Positions 35,010-41,226 of a stretch of DNA of 64,000 nucleotides are shown here, piece by piece; within the stretch, counting starts at the first letter, position 1, and every line of letters begins with the position of its first letter. A model generated the notes under the pieces. It saw nothing but the letters and a program-made list of their open reading frames with translations. It made no database searches and was not told the DNA's origin. The translations under genes were made by a program, and so were the position numbers. The stretch lies in the NCBI RefSeq assembly GCF_042653765.1, contig NZ_JBHSEZ010000001.1:62001-126000 (forward strand), in the 5' to 3' direction. Origin of the DNA: Castellaniella denitrificans (GTDB lineage Bacteria; Pseudomonadota; Gammaproteobacteria; Burkholderiales; Burkholderiaceae_B).

Positions 35010-35036
35010 TGTCACAAAATGGGGGTCTCGATCGTC
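35010..35036 (+). promoter_or_regulatory. ECF41-type promoter of the sigma factor gene
   Basis: TGTCACA (35010-35016), exactly 16 bases, then CGTC (35033-35036). This matches the known ECF41 promoter (TGTCACA / CGTC). The ATG at 35048 is only 12 bases past the -10, so the mRNA would have a leader of a few bases or none. It implies autoregulation. Confidence 0.75.
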
Positions 35037-35047
35037 TGGATGCCGAC

Positions 35048-35953
35048 ATGAGCGACGCGACCCTCACCTTCAATCTCCACCGCCCCCGCCTGCAGCGCAT
35101 CGCCTACCGCATGCTCGGCTCCTGGGCCGAGGCCGAGGACGTCGTCCAGGACGCCTGGCTCAAATGGCACGCGGCGGACCGGAGCGCCCTGGCCAACATC
35201 GAGGCCTGGCTGGTCGCCGTCACGACCCGGCTGTCCATCGACCGGCTCCGGGCCGCCAAGGCCCGGCGGGAACATTACGTCGGCGCCTGGCTCCCGGAAC
35301 CCGACCTGGCGGACCTGGCCGATCCCGCGCCTTCACCCGAACAGGCGCTGGAGCGCTCGCACGACGTGTCCTACGCCCTGCTGGCCATGCTGGAACGGCT
35401 CTCGCCCGAGGCGCGCGCGGCCTTCCTGCTGCGGGACGTGTTCGACGAGGGCTACGACGAGATCGCCCGGGTGCTGGACCGGACCGAGGCCGCCTGCCGC
35501 CAGTTGGTGCATCGCGCCCGGACCCGGCTCAAGGACGAGCGCAAGCCGGCGCCCGTGGATCCCGAGGCGCAACGCAGCCTGCTCCAGGCCTTCGCCCGGG
35601 CCGCCTCGACGGGCGACTTCACGGCGCTCAAGTCGGTGCTGGCGGCCGACGCCCAACTGGTCGGCGACGGCGGCGGCAAGGTCGCCAGCTTCGGCGTGCC
35701 GCTGCTGGGCGGACAGCGCATCGCGCAGCTCTACCTGGCGACCTGCCTGCGCTTCCGCGGCCGGGTGCGCTGCGAAATCGCCCTTGCCGACGGCCAATGG
35801 CGGCTACTGCGCTTCATCGACGACAAGCTGGAATCGGCGCAATACCTGGAAACCGACGGCGCGCGCATCACCCGCATCCACGCGCAGCGCAACCCCGACA
35901 AGCTGGCGCGGCTGGCGCGGCTCCTGGGCCGCGAACTGAGCGTCCGGCCCTGA
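35048..35953 (+). CDS. sigJ: ECF41-family sigma factor with SnoaL-like C-terminal domain (SigJ type)
   Basis: A 301-residue ECF sigma factor. Sigma-2 lies near 10-75 (AEDVVQDAWLKWH), sigma-4 near 110-162, and a SnoaL-like domain near 172-290. All three ECF41 signatures are present: WLPEP (81-85) in the linker, DGGGK (207-211, usually DGGGR) and NPDKL (282-286). ECF41 factors lack an anti-sigma partner; the C-terminal domain tunes activity. Downstream are the classic partners (carboxymuconolactone-decarboxylase-like, epimerase and oxidoreductase genes). The ATG at 35048 is chosen because the promoter overlaps any earlier start. Confidence 0.92.
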   Translation: MSDATLTFNLHRPRLQRIAYRMLGSWAEAEDVVQDAWLKWHAADRSALANIEAWLVAVTTRLSIDRLRAAKARREHYVGAWLPEPDLADLADPAPSPEQALERSHDVSYALLAMLERLSPEARAAFLLRDVFDEGYDEIARVLDRTEAACRQLVHRARTRLKDERKPAPVDPEAQRSLLQAFARAASTGDFTALKSVLAADAQLVGDGGGKVASFGVPLLGGQRIAQLYLATCLRFRGRVRCEIALADGQWRLLRFIDDKLESAQYLETDGARITRIHAQRNPDKLARLARLLGRELSVRP

Positions 35954-35961
35954 TCCGCCGA

Positions 35962-35994
35962 CCGGCGCCGTGGCGCCGGGATGGAAAATTTTTT
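35962..35994 (+). terminator. Terminator after sigJ
   Basis: Stem CCGGCGCC-gt-GGCGCCGG (35962-35979) is followed after nine bases by six T (35989-35994). It separates sigJ from the ECF41-driven operon that starts at 36081. The T-run is slightly distant, so it may be leaky. Confidence 0.55.
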
Positions 35995-36013
35995 CGCCGC
36001 CGTTGACCGATGC

Positions 36014-36040
36014 CGTCACAAGACGGCATCGCCGTTCGTC
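36014..36040 (+). promoter_or_regulatory. ECF41-type promoter of the decarboxylase-epimerase-oxidoreductase operon
   Basis: CGTCACA (36014-36020), exactly 16 bases, then CGTC (36037-36040): the same architecture as the sigJ promoter with one change in the -35. The predicted leader to the ATG at 36081 is about 34 bases. Confidence 0.72.
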
Positions 36041-36080
36041 TTGAGTGTGAACCCTTCAACTTCCCACTCGAGGTGATTCC

Positions 36081-36542
36081 ATGTCGCACCCCCGCCTGAA
36101 CTGGACGGACATCGCGCCCAAGACCTACAAGGCCATGGCCGGCGTCAACGCCACCCTCTCCAGCTCCACCCTGGGACCGATCCTGACGGACCTGGTCCAG
36201 ACCCGCGTTTCGCAGATCAACGGCTGCGCCTTCTGCCTGGACATGCACGCGCGCGACCTGCGCAAGCACGGCGAGACCTGGCAGCGCATCAACAGCCTCT
36301 CGACCTGGCGCGAGACCGAACTGTACAGCGCCCGCGAACGGGCGGCGCTGAACTGGGCCGAAACCATGACCCGCCTGGCCGACCGGCACGACCCCGACCG
36401 GGACGCCGCCTTCGAGGCGCTGCGGGCCGAGTTCGACGACCAGGAGATCGTGGAGTTGTGCTGGGGGATCGCCGCGATCAACGCCTGGAACCGGATGGCC
36501 ATCGGCATGAGCGCGCCCATCCCCGCGCAAGCGATCGACTGA
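36081..36542 (+). CDS. Carboxymuconolactone decarboxylase/AhpD-family protein
   Basis: A 153-residue all-helical protein with the AhpD redox motif in INGCAFCLDMHARDLRKHG (Cys-x-x-Cys then His). Proteins of this kind act as alkylhydroperoxidase-like reductases rather than true decarboxylases. In ECF41 clusters it is the standard first target gene. GAGG lies before the ATG. A role in clearing peroxides or electrophiles is likely but unproven. Confidence 0.9.
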   Translation: MSHPRLNWTDIAPKTYKAMAGVNATLSSSTLGPILTDLVQTRVSQINGCAFCLDMHARDLRKHGETWQRINSLSTWRETELYSARERAALNWAETMTRLADRHDPDRDAAFEALRAEFDDQEIVELCWGIAAINAWNRMAIGMSAPIPAQAID

Positions 36543-36613
36543 ACGCCGCCCTCTCCTGCGATTCCCGGGAGGGCGCCCGCCCTCTCCGTTTCATCCCCAT
36601 GCAAGGAACCCTG

Positions 36614-37369
36614 ATGAACATCGTCATTATCGGCGGCACCGGCCTCGTCGGCCGCAAGCTCACGGCGCGCCTGGAACAGGCGGGCCACACCGTGCTGGCC
36701 GCCGCCCCCTCCTCGGGCGTGAACTCGGTGACCGGCGAAGGCCTGGATCGGGCGCTGGCAGGCGCCGAGGTCCTGATCGACGTCACCAACGCCCCCTCCT
36801 TCGAGGAAAGCGCTGTGATGGCGTTCTTCCGCGCCTCCACCGACAACCTGTTGCGCGCCGGTCGGACCGCCGGCATCCGCCACTACGTCGCGCTGTCCGT
36901 GGTCGGCTCCGAACGCCTGCCCGACAGCGGCTACTTCCGCGCCAAGATCGCCCAAGAAGCCCTGATCGCGGACGGCGGGCTCCCCTACACGATCGTCCGG
37001 GCGACGCAGTTCTTCGAATTCCTGGACGCCATCGCCCAGTCCTTCACGCGGGACGGCGCCATCCGCGCGCCCGCCGCCCTGCTTCAGCCGATGGCCGCGG
37101 ACGACGTCGCCGCGGCGCTCGCCCGGGTCGCCGCCGAGCCGCCCCTGAACGGCATGCGCGAAGTCGCCGGCCCCGCGCCGTTCCGCCTGACCGACCTGCT
37201 GCGCAAGACGCGCCCGGCACAGGCCGCGCCGGAGATCGTCCAGGACGACGACGCGCCGTATTTCGGCGACCGGATCGACGACACGACCCTGATGCCCGGC
37301 GCGCAGGCCAGGCTCGGGACCCTGTCCCTGGAAACCTGGCTGTCGGCCCAGGCCGCGCCGGTCCGCTGA
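36614..37369 (+). CDS. NAD(P)-binding NmrA/epimerase-like protein
   Basis: A 251-residue Rossmann protein of the atypical SDR group: VIIGGTGLVGRKL at the N-terminus and HYVALSVVGSERLPDSGYFRAK in the middle, with YFRAK in the place of the usual YxxxK. It resembles NmrA-like regulators and NAD-dependent epimerases that accompany ECF41 factors. AAGGA precedes the ATG. Its stop is shortly before the next gene. Substrate unknown. Confidence 0.86.
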   Translation: MNIVIIGGTGLVGRKLTARLEQAGHTVLAAAPSSGVNSVTGEGLDRALAGAEVLIDVTNAPSFEESAVMAFFRASTDNLLRAGRTAGIRHYVALSVVGSERLPDSGYFRAKIAQEALIADGGLPYTIVRATQFFEFLDAIAQSFTRDGAIRAPAALLQPMAADDVAAALARVAAEPPLNGMREVAGPAPFRLTDLLRKTRPAQAAPEIVQDDDAPYFGDRIDDTTLMPGAQARLGTLSLETWLSAQAAPVR

Positions 37370-37380
37370 TGGAGGGCGCC

Positions 37381-38133
37381 ATGCAGGCAGACTCGCCGCG
37401 AATCGCGCTCATCACCGGCGGCGGCGCCGGCATCGGCCTGGCGACGGCCAGGGCCTTTGCCGCCGCCGGCACCCGCGCCGTCATCACCGGACGCAACGAG
37501 GCCCGTCTGGCCGCCGCCGCCCGGCAGGCGCCGGGCATCGACTACATCGTCGCCGACGCGGCCAGCGAAGCGGACGCGGAACGCACCGTCGCCACCACCG
37601 TCCAGCGCTGGGGCCGGCTGGACGTCCTGGTCAACAATGCCGGCGCCGGCGCCATCCTGCCGCTGGCCCATGCCGGCGCCGACCGCATCGCCGCGATCTT
37701 CGCCACCAACGTCATCGGTCCCTCGCTGCTCGCGCGCGCCGCCCTGCCCCACCTGAAGGCGGCCGCCGGCGCCATCGTCAACGTGTCCAGCACCTTCGGC
37801 CACAAGGCCGCAGCCAGGCTCTCGCACTACGCCGCCAGCAAGGCGGCCCTGGAGCACATGACGCGCTGCTGGGCGCTGGAGTTCGCGGCGGACGGCATCC
37901 GCGTCAACGCGGTCGCCGCCGGGCCGACCGAAACCCGCTTCCTGGAAGACCGGATGCGGCTGACCCTCGAACAGATCGAGGCGGTGAAGGCCGACGAGCG
38001 CGCCAGGATCCCCCTGGGCCGGCGCGGCGAGCCCGAGGACGTCGCGCCCTGGATCGTGTCGCTGGCCATGCCCGGATCCGCCTGGATCACCGGCCAGGTC
38101 CTGCGCGTCGACGGCGGCCTGGTCATCGCCTGA
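37381..38133 (+). CDS. SDR-family oxidoreductase of the ECF41 cluster
   Basis: A 250-residue SDR: TGGGAGIGLATA, NNAGAGA, VSSTFG and YAASKAA with catalytic Tyr and Lys; Arg in TGRNEAR suggests NADP. The ATG at 37381 follows GGAGG by five bases; an ATG at 37369 overlaps the previous gene. It completes the decarboxylase-epimerase-oxidoreductase set. Confidence 0.87.
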   Translation: MQADSPRIALITGGGAGIGLATARAFAAAGTRAVITGRNEARLAAAARQAPGIDYIVADAASEADAERTVATTVQRWGRLDVLVNNAGAGAILPLAHAGADRIAAIFATNVIGPSLLARAALPHLKAAAGAIVNVSSTFGHKAAARLSHYAASKAALEHMTRCWALEFAADGIRVNAVAAGPTETRFLEDRMRLTLEQIEAVKADERARIPLGRRGEPEDVAPWIVSLAMPGSAWITGQVLRVDGGLVIA

Positions 38134-38167
38134 ACCCGTGTCCAATCCATCACCGAGGAACACAGCC

Positions 38168-38578
38168 ATGTCCCATCCGAAGACACTCGCAGCGCTGCTC
38201 TGCCTGGCCTGCGCCGCATCCGCGGCCGAGCCGTCCTCCGCGCCTCCGCCCGGACCGGTCGTCACCCAGGTCCTGCGGCAGGACCTGCCCGACATGCCGG
38301 GCAAGGAAGCGCTGATGCTGCTCGTCGAATACCCGCCCGGCGGCGTCGACCCCGTCCACCGGCACGACGCCCACGGCCTGATCTACGTGCTGGAAGGGGA
38401 AATCGTGATGGGCGTCCGCGGCGGACCGGAGACGGTCCTGCGCCCCGGCCAGGCCTTTCACGAAGGCCCGGACGACGTCCATACCGTCGGCCGCAACGCC
38501 AGCGCCACCCGGCCCGCCCGGTTTCTGGCGGTGCTGATCAAGGACGAGGGAAAGCCGCCTGTCCTGCCGGCCCGCTAG
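38168..38578 (+). CDS. Exported cupin-domain protein
   Basis: A 136-residue protein with a signal peptide (LAALLCLACAASA-AEP) and a single cupin domain (PVHRHDAHGLIYVLEGEI with metal His residues, then GQAFHEGPDDVHTVGRN). Periplasmic cupins of this form are often found with ECF-controlled oxidative stress genes; the reaction is unknown. It is the last gene of the ECF41 operon and overlaps the convergent Nudix gene by 41 bases. Confidence 0.83.
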   Translation: MSHPKTLAALLCLACAASAAEPSSAPPPGPVVTQVLRQDLPDMPGKEALMLLVEYPPGGVDPVHRHDAHGLIYVLEGEIVMGVRGGPETVLRPGQAFHEGPDDVHTVGRNASATRPARFLAVLIKDEGKPPVLPAR

Positions 38579-39332
38579 CGGGCCGTTCGTCCAGAACGCC
38601 GGCGGCCGGGGCCGCGAGGCCCTGCGCCGCCGCCAGGAAATGGTAGAAGTTGCGGATCAGGATCGCCGTGGCGCCCCAGATGAAATGGGATTCCCAGCGG
38701 ATCGAGAAATAGCACCGGCCATGGCCCAGCGAGGTTTCCAGCCGGTGCAGCACGTGCCGGTCCGGGTCCATCAGGACCGACAGGGGCACCTCGAAGACCT
38801 CGGCGACCTCGGACTCGTCGGGCCGGATATGAAAGCCGGGCAGCAGCTCTCCGATCACCGGCGTCATCAGGAACCGAGTCGTGGTCAGCAACGTCGGCTG
38901 CGTGCCGATCACCTGGACAAAGCGCCGCTCGACGCCAATTTCCTCGCGGGTCTCGCGCAGGGCCGCCGCGATCGGGTCGCTGTCGGAAGATTCGATGCGC
39001 CCGCCCGGAAAGCTGACTTGGCCCGCATGATGGTGCAGGTGTTCGGCGCGGCGGGTGAACAGCACGTGAAGTCCGGCGTCGCGCTGGACCAGCGGCATCA
39101 GGACCGCAGCCTGGCGCGCCCGGGCATGGGCATCGCCGCCGGGAGTGAAAGCCTGGGCGAAGAGAGGCTCGACCCGCCAATCGACCGGACGCAGGAACGC
39201 CTGGCGAATGTAGTCCAGCCGCAGACACTCCGGCGGCAACGCCGGCAGGGGCGCGCTGGGCAGAACAGGCTGGATCTGGGGATCGAAGCTCGTGGCGCGA
39301 TCCCCGTCCGAACTCGGCATCCGATACGACAT
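38538..39332 (-). CDS. Nudix hydrolase, CoA pyrophosphatase type (NudL/YeaB)
   Basis: A 264-residue Nudix protein. The Nudix box GGRIESSDSDPIAAALRETREEIG fits G-x5-E-x7-REUxEE-x-GU with one extra residue, and the upstream TRRAEHLHHHAGQVSFPGG is the UPF0035/CoA pyrophosphatase signature. It would cleave coenzyme A or acyl-CoA. The ATG at 39332 has CGGGA upstream. Its 3' end overlaps the convergent cupin gene. Confidence 0.88.
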   Translation of the reverse strand: MSYRMPSSDGDRATSFDPQIQPVLPSAPLPALPPECLRLDYIRQAFLRPVDWRVEPLFAQAFTPGGDAHARARQAAVLMPLVQRDAGLHVLFTRRAEHLHHHAGQVSFPGGRIESSDSDPIAAALRETREEIGVERRFVQVIGTQPTLLTTTRFLMTPVIGELLPGFHIRPDESEVAEVFEVPLSVLMDPDRHVLHRLETSLGHGRCYFSIRWESHFIWGATAILIRNFYHFLAAAQGLAAPAAGVLDERPASGPAGQAAFPRP

Positions 39333-39343
39333 GAAATCCCGAC

Positions 39344-39374
39344 AAAAAAACAAGGCACCCGAACGGGTGCCTTG
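39344..39374 (-). terminator. Rho-independent terminator of rplS
   Basis: An 11-bp perfect stem (39351-39361 with 39364-39374) is followed on the minus strand by seven T. It lies 22 bases after the rplS stop; the T-run reaches the nudL start region. Confidence 0.9.
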
Positions 39375-39395
39375 GATCGATCCGCGATGCCGCGA

Positions 39396-39767
39396 TCAGA
39401 CGGCCTTGCGAACCAGCTTTTCCTTGATGCGAGCGGCCTTGCCCGTCAGGTTGCGCAGATAATACAGTTTAGCACGGCGAACGTCGCCACGACGCTTGAC
39501 CTCGATCGAGGCGATCTGCGGCGAATACAGCTGGAAGGTCCGTTCGACGGCTTCGCCCGACGAGATCTTGCGCACGGTGAAGGCGGAATTCAGGCCGCGG
39601 TTGCGACGGGCGATGACCACGCCTTCGTAGGCCTGGGCGCGCTTGCGCGAGCCTTCGACCACGTTGACGCTCACGATGACCGTGTCGCCGGGGGCGAATT
39701 CAGGGATGGTGCGGCCTTCGGTCAGGCGCGCGATTTCTTCTTTTTCGAGGGTTTCGATCAGGTTCAA
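39396..39767 (-). CDS. rplS: Ribosomal protein L19, TTG start
   Basis: A 123-residue L19 protein of the 50S subunit: NLIETLEKEEIARL at the start, APGDTVIVSVNVVEGSRKR and AKLYYLRNLTGKAARIKEK later. The usual initiating Met-Asn-Leu-Ile is here encoded TTG-AAC-CTG-ATC. GGAG lies six bases upstream of that TTG, so TTG is the likely start; a longer frame to 39800 has no ribosome site. Confidence 0.96.
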   Translation of the reverse strand: MNLIETLEKEEIARLTEGRTIPEFAPGDTVIVSVNVVEGSRKRAQAYEGVVIARRNRGLNSAFTVRKISSGEAVERTFQLYSPQIASIEVKRRGDVRRAKLYYLRNLTGKAARIKEKLVRKAV

Positions 39768-39845
39768 GATAGGCTCCAAGGCATCGTGGACACCGGGCAT
39801 GGAATATGGGAATACCGGGCCAGAGGATGCAAACCAGGGATTATA

Positions 39846-40202
39846 TCAGAACCCGGCCGCCGCCCCCAGCCACATCATGCCGGGAATCATGGCGGCCCAG
39901 GTCAGGACCATGAGGACGTCGCCCGCCAGGGCCGCCAGGCGGCGCCAGCCGATCCGCAGGCCGGCACGGGGCCGATGGACCCGCGCCGCCGTCCGGGCCG
40001 GTACCGCCCGCCCCTGCCGCGCGGCGCGCCCCGCCGGACGGCCGCCCCACGACCCACCCGATACCCAGGGCCCCTGCAGCACGCCCGGGACATTCGGACG
40101 CAAGGCCCGCGCCGGACCGCGGACCGATCCGCCACGCCCGTCGGCGCCCGCGTCCGCGCCGGCCCAAGCCCACGTTCCATTCCAAGCCATCGATCCAGCC
40201 AT
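39846..40202 (-). CDS. SOS-controlled small membrane protein of unknown function
   Basis: A 118-residue protein I do not recognise. Residues 1-75 are rich in Gly, Ala, Arg and Trp with low complexity; 89-117 form one strong membrane helix (LAALAGDVLMVLTWAAMIPG onward), ending at Phe118. Basic residues before the helix suggest the N-terminus faces the cytoplasm. GGGAG lies eight bases before the ATG. Its promoter is covered by two perfect LexA boxes, so it should be induced by DNA damage. Small SOS-induced membrane proteins in other bacteria block division (SidA, YneA) or depolarise membranes (TisB). A similar role here is inference. The gene lies upstream of rplS in the same direction. Confidence 0.75.
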   Translation of the reverse strand: MAGSMAWNGTWAWAGADAGADGRGGSVRGPARALRPNVPGVLQGPWVSGGSWGGRPAGRAARQGRAVPARTAARVHRPRAGLRIGWRRLAALAGDVLMVLTWAAMIPGMMWLGAAAGF

Positions 40203-40243
40203 GTCGTATCTCCCGGGTGCGTCCGGCGCACGAACCGCCGGAA

Positions 40244-40287
40244 CTGTTGTTTTATACAGTGCTCATGAATACTGTACAAAGAAACAG
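40244..40287 (-). promoter_or_regulatory. SOS promoter with two LexA boxes
   Basis: CTGT-N8-ACAG occurs twice: 40244-40259 and 40272-40287. On the minus strand TTGTAC (40274-40279), a 17-base spacer and TATAAA (40251-40256) form a strong promoter with start near 40244. One LexA box covers the -35 and the other the -10 and start, so repression should be tight. The leader is about 42 bases. Confidence 0.85.
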
Positions 40288-40361
40288 TGTGCGGCGCAAG
40301 CGGAAAATCACGGGCGGATGATCCGGGCCCGACGGCGGCTGGGACCGGCGCGCGACGCCCG

Positions 40362-40403
40362 AAAACGAAAACCCCGGCGCGGGACGAAGTCCGGCGCCGG
40401 GGT
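40362..40403 (-). terminator. Terminator of the peroxiredoxin gene
   Basis: ACCCCGGCGC (40371-40380) pairs with GCGCCGGGGT (40394-40403), with an inner GGAC-gaa-GTCC. On the minus strand TTTTCGTTTTC follows. It lies about 50 bases after the peroxiredoxin stop. Confidence 0.75.
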
Positions 40404-40453
40404 CCGGCCGGCCCGCGTGGCGGGGCCGGCATGCCCTGGATCCGATCCGGTGA

Positions 40454-41095
40454 TCAGAGGTCCGGCTGCGGCGTGGTACGCAGGTAGGGACGGATTTCGG
40501 TGTAGCCCTTGGGGAATTTTTCCTTCAGGACGGCCGGGTCCTTGATCGACGGGGCGATGATGACGTCCTCGCCCTGCTTCCAGTTCACCGGAGTGGCGAC
40601 GCTGTAGTTGTCGGTCAGCTGCAGGGAATCCAGCGCGCGCAGGATCTCGTCGAAGTTGCGGCCCGTGCTGGCAGGATAGGTCAGGATCAGGCGGATCTTC
40701 TTGTTCGGGTCGATGACGAACACCGAGCGAACCGTGGCGGTGGTGCTGGCGTTCGGGTGGATCATGTCGTAGAGGGTCGCGACCTTGCGGTCCTCGTCGG
40801 CCAGGATCGGGTACCGGACGTCGGTCTTCTGGGTGTCGTTGATGTCCTTGATCCAGTCCAGGTGCGACTGCTTGCCGTCGACCGACACGGCGATCACCTT
40901 GGCGCCGCGCTTGGCGAATTCGCCCGACAGGATGGCGGTGTAGCCCAGTTCGGTGGTGCAGACCGGCGTGAAGTCGGCCGGATGGGAAAACAGGACGCCC
41001 CAGCTGTCACCCAGGAATTCATGGAACTTGATTTTCCCCAGGGAGGATTCCTGTTCGAAATCGGGGGCGGTGTCGCCCAGACGCAGAGTGGCCAT
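40454..41095 (-). CDS. Peroxiredoxin, 1-Cys Prx6-like
   Basis: A 213-residue thiol peroxidase that detoxifies hydrogen and organic peroxides. The catalytic Cys is in SHPADFTPVCTTELG; the C-terminal segment (EDVIIAPSIKDPAVLKEKFP) is typical of Prx6-type enzymes, which use one catalytic Cys. AGGAGC precedes the ATG at 41095. The upstream region is AT-rich with four CTAT repeats (41185-41226) and an inverted repeat ATTCT-tgc-AGAAT (41164-41176), which may bind a peroxide regulator. Confidence 0.92.
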   Translation of the reverse strand: MATLRLGDTAPDFEQESSLGKIKFHEFLGDSWGVLFSHPADFTPVCTTELGYTAILSGEFAKRGAKVIAVSVDGKQSHLDWIKDINDTQKTDVRYPILADEDRKVATLYDMIHPNASTTATVRSVFVIDPNKKIRLILTYPASTGRNFDEILRALDSLQLTDNYSVATPVNWKQGEDVIIAPSIKDPAVLKEKFPKGYTEIRPYLRTTPQPDL

Positions 41096-41163
41096 CGATA
41101 GCTCCTGTTTCAAGTGTCTGCCGCCCGGACGATCCGGGCGGCGAATTAGTTTAGACACTTAAG

Positions 41164-41226
41164 ATTCTTGCAGAATATAGGACGCTATTGAAATACCCTA
41201 TCGTTATTTCTATATCCGCATCCTAT
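41164..41226. promoter_or_regulatory. AT-rich element with CTAT repeats upstream of the peroxiredoxin gene
   Basis: Inverted repeat ATTCT-tgc-AGAAT (41164-41176) is followed by ATAG (41177) and CTAT at 41185, 41198, 41210 and 41223, spaced 13, 12 and 13 bases. It is reminiscent of OxyR sites but does not fit the ATAG-N7-CTAT spacing. Confidence 0.35.

Noticed and set aside
35009..35047. A TTG start for the sigma factor at 35009
   Set aside because: The ECF41 promoter lies over it, so transcription would begin downstream of that codon.
40287..40487. A plus-strand gene controlled by the LexA boxes
   Set aside because: The only frame there is short, Arg/Gly-rich and runs into the antisense of the peroxiredoxin gene; the promoter elements fit the minus strand.
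41177..41226. OxyR binding site upstream of the peroxiredoxin gene
   Set aside because: The tetranucleotides do not follow ATAG-N7-CTAT spacing, so I kept it only as an unassigned element.
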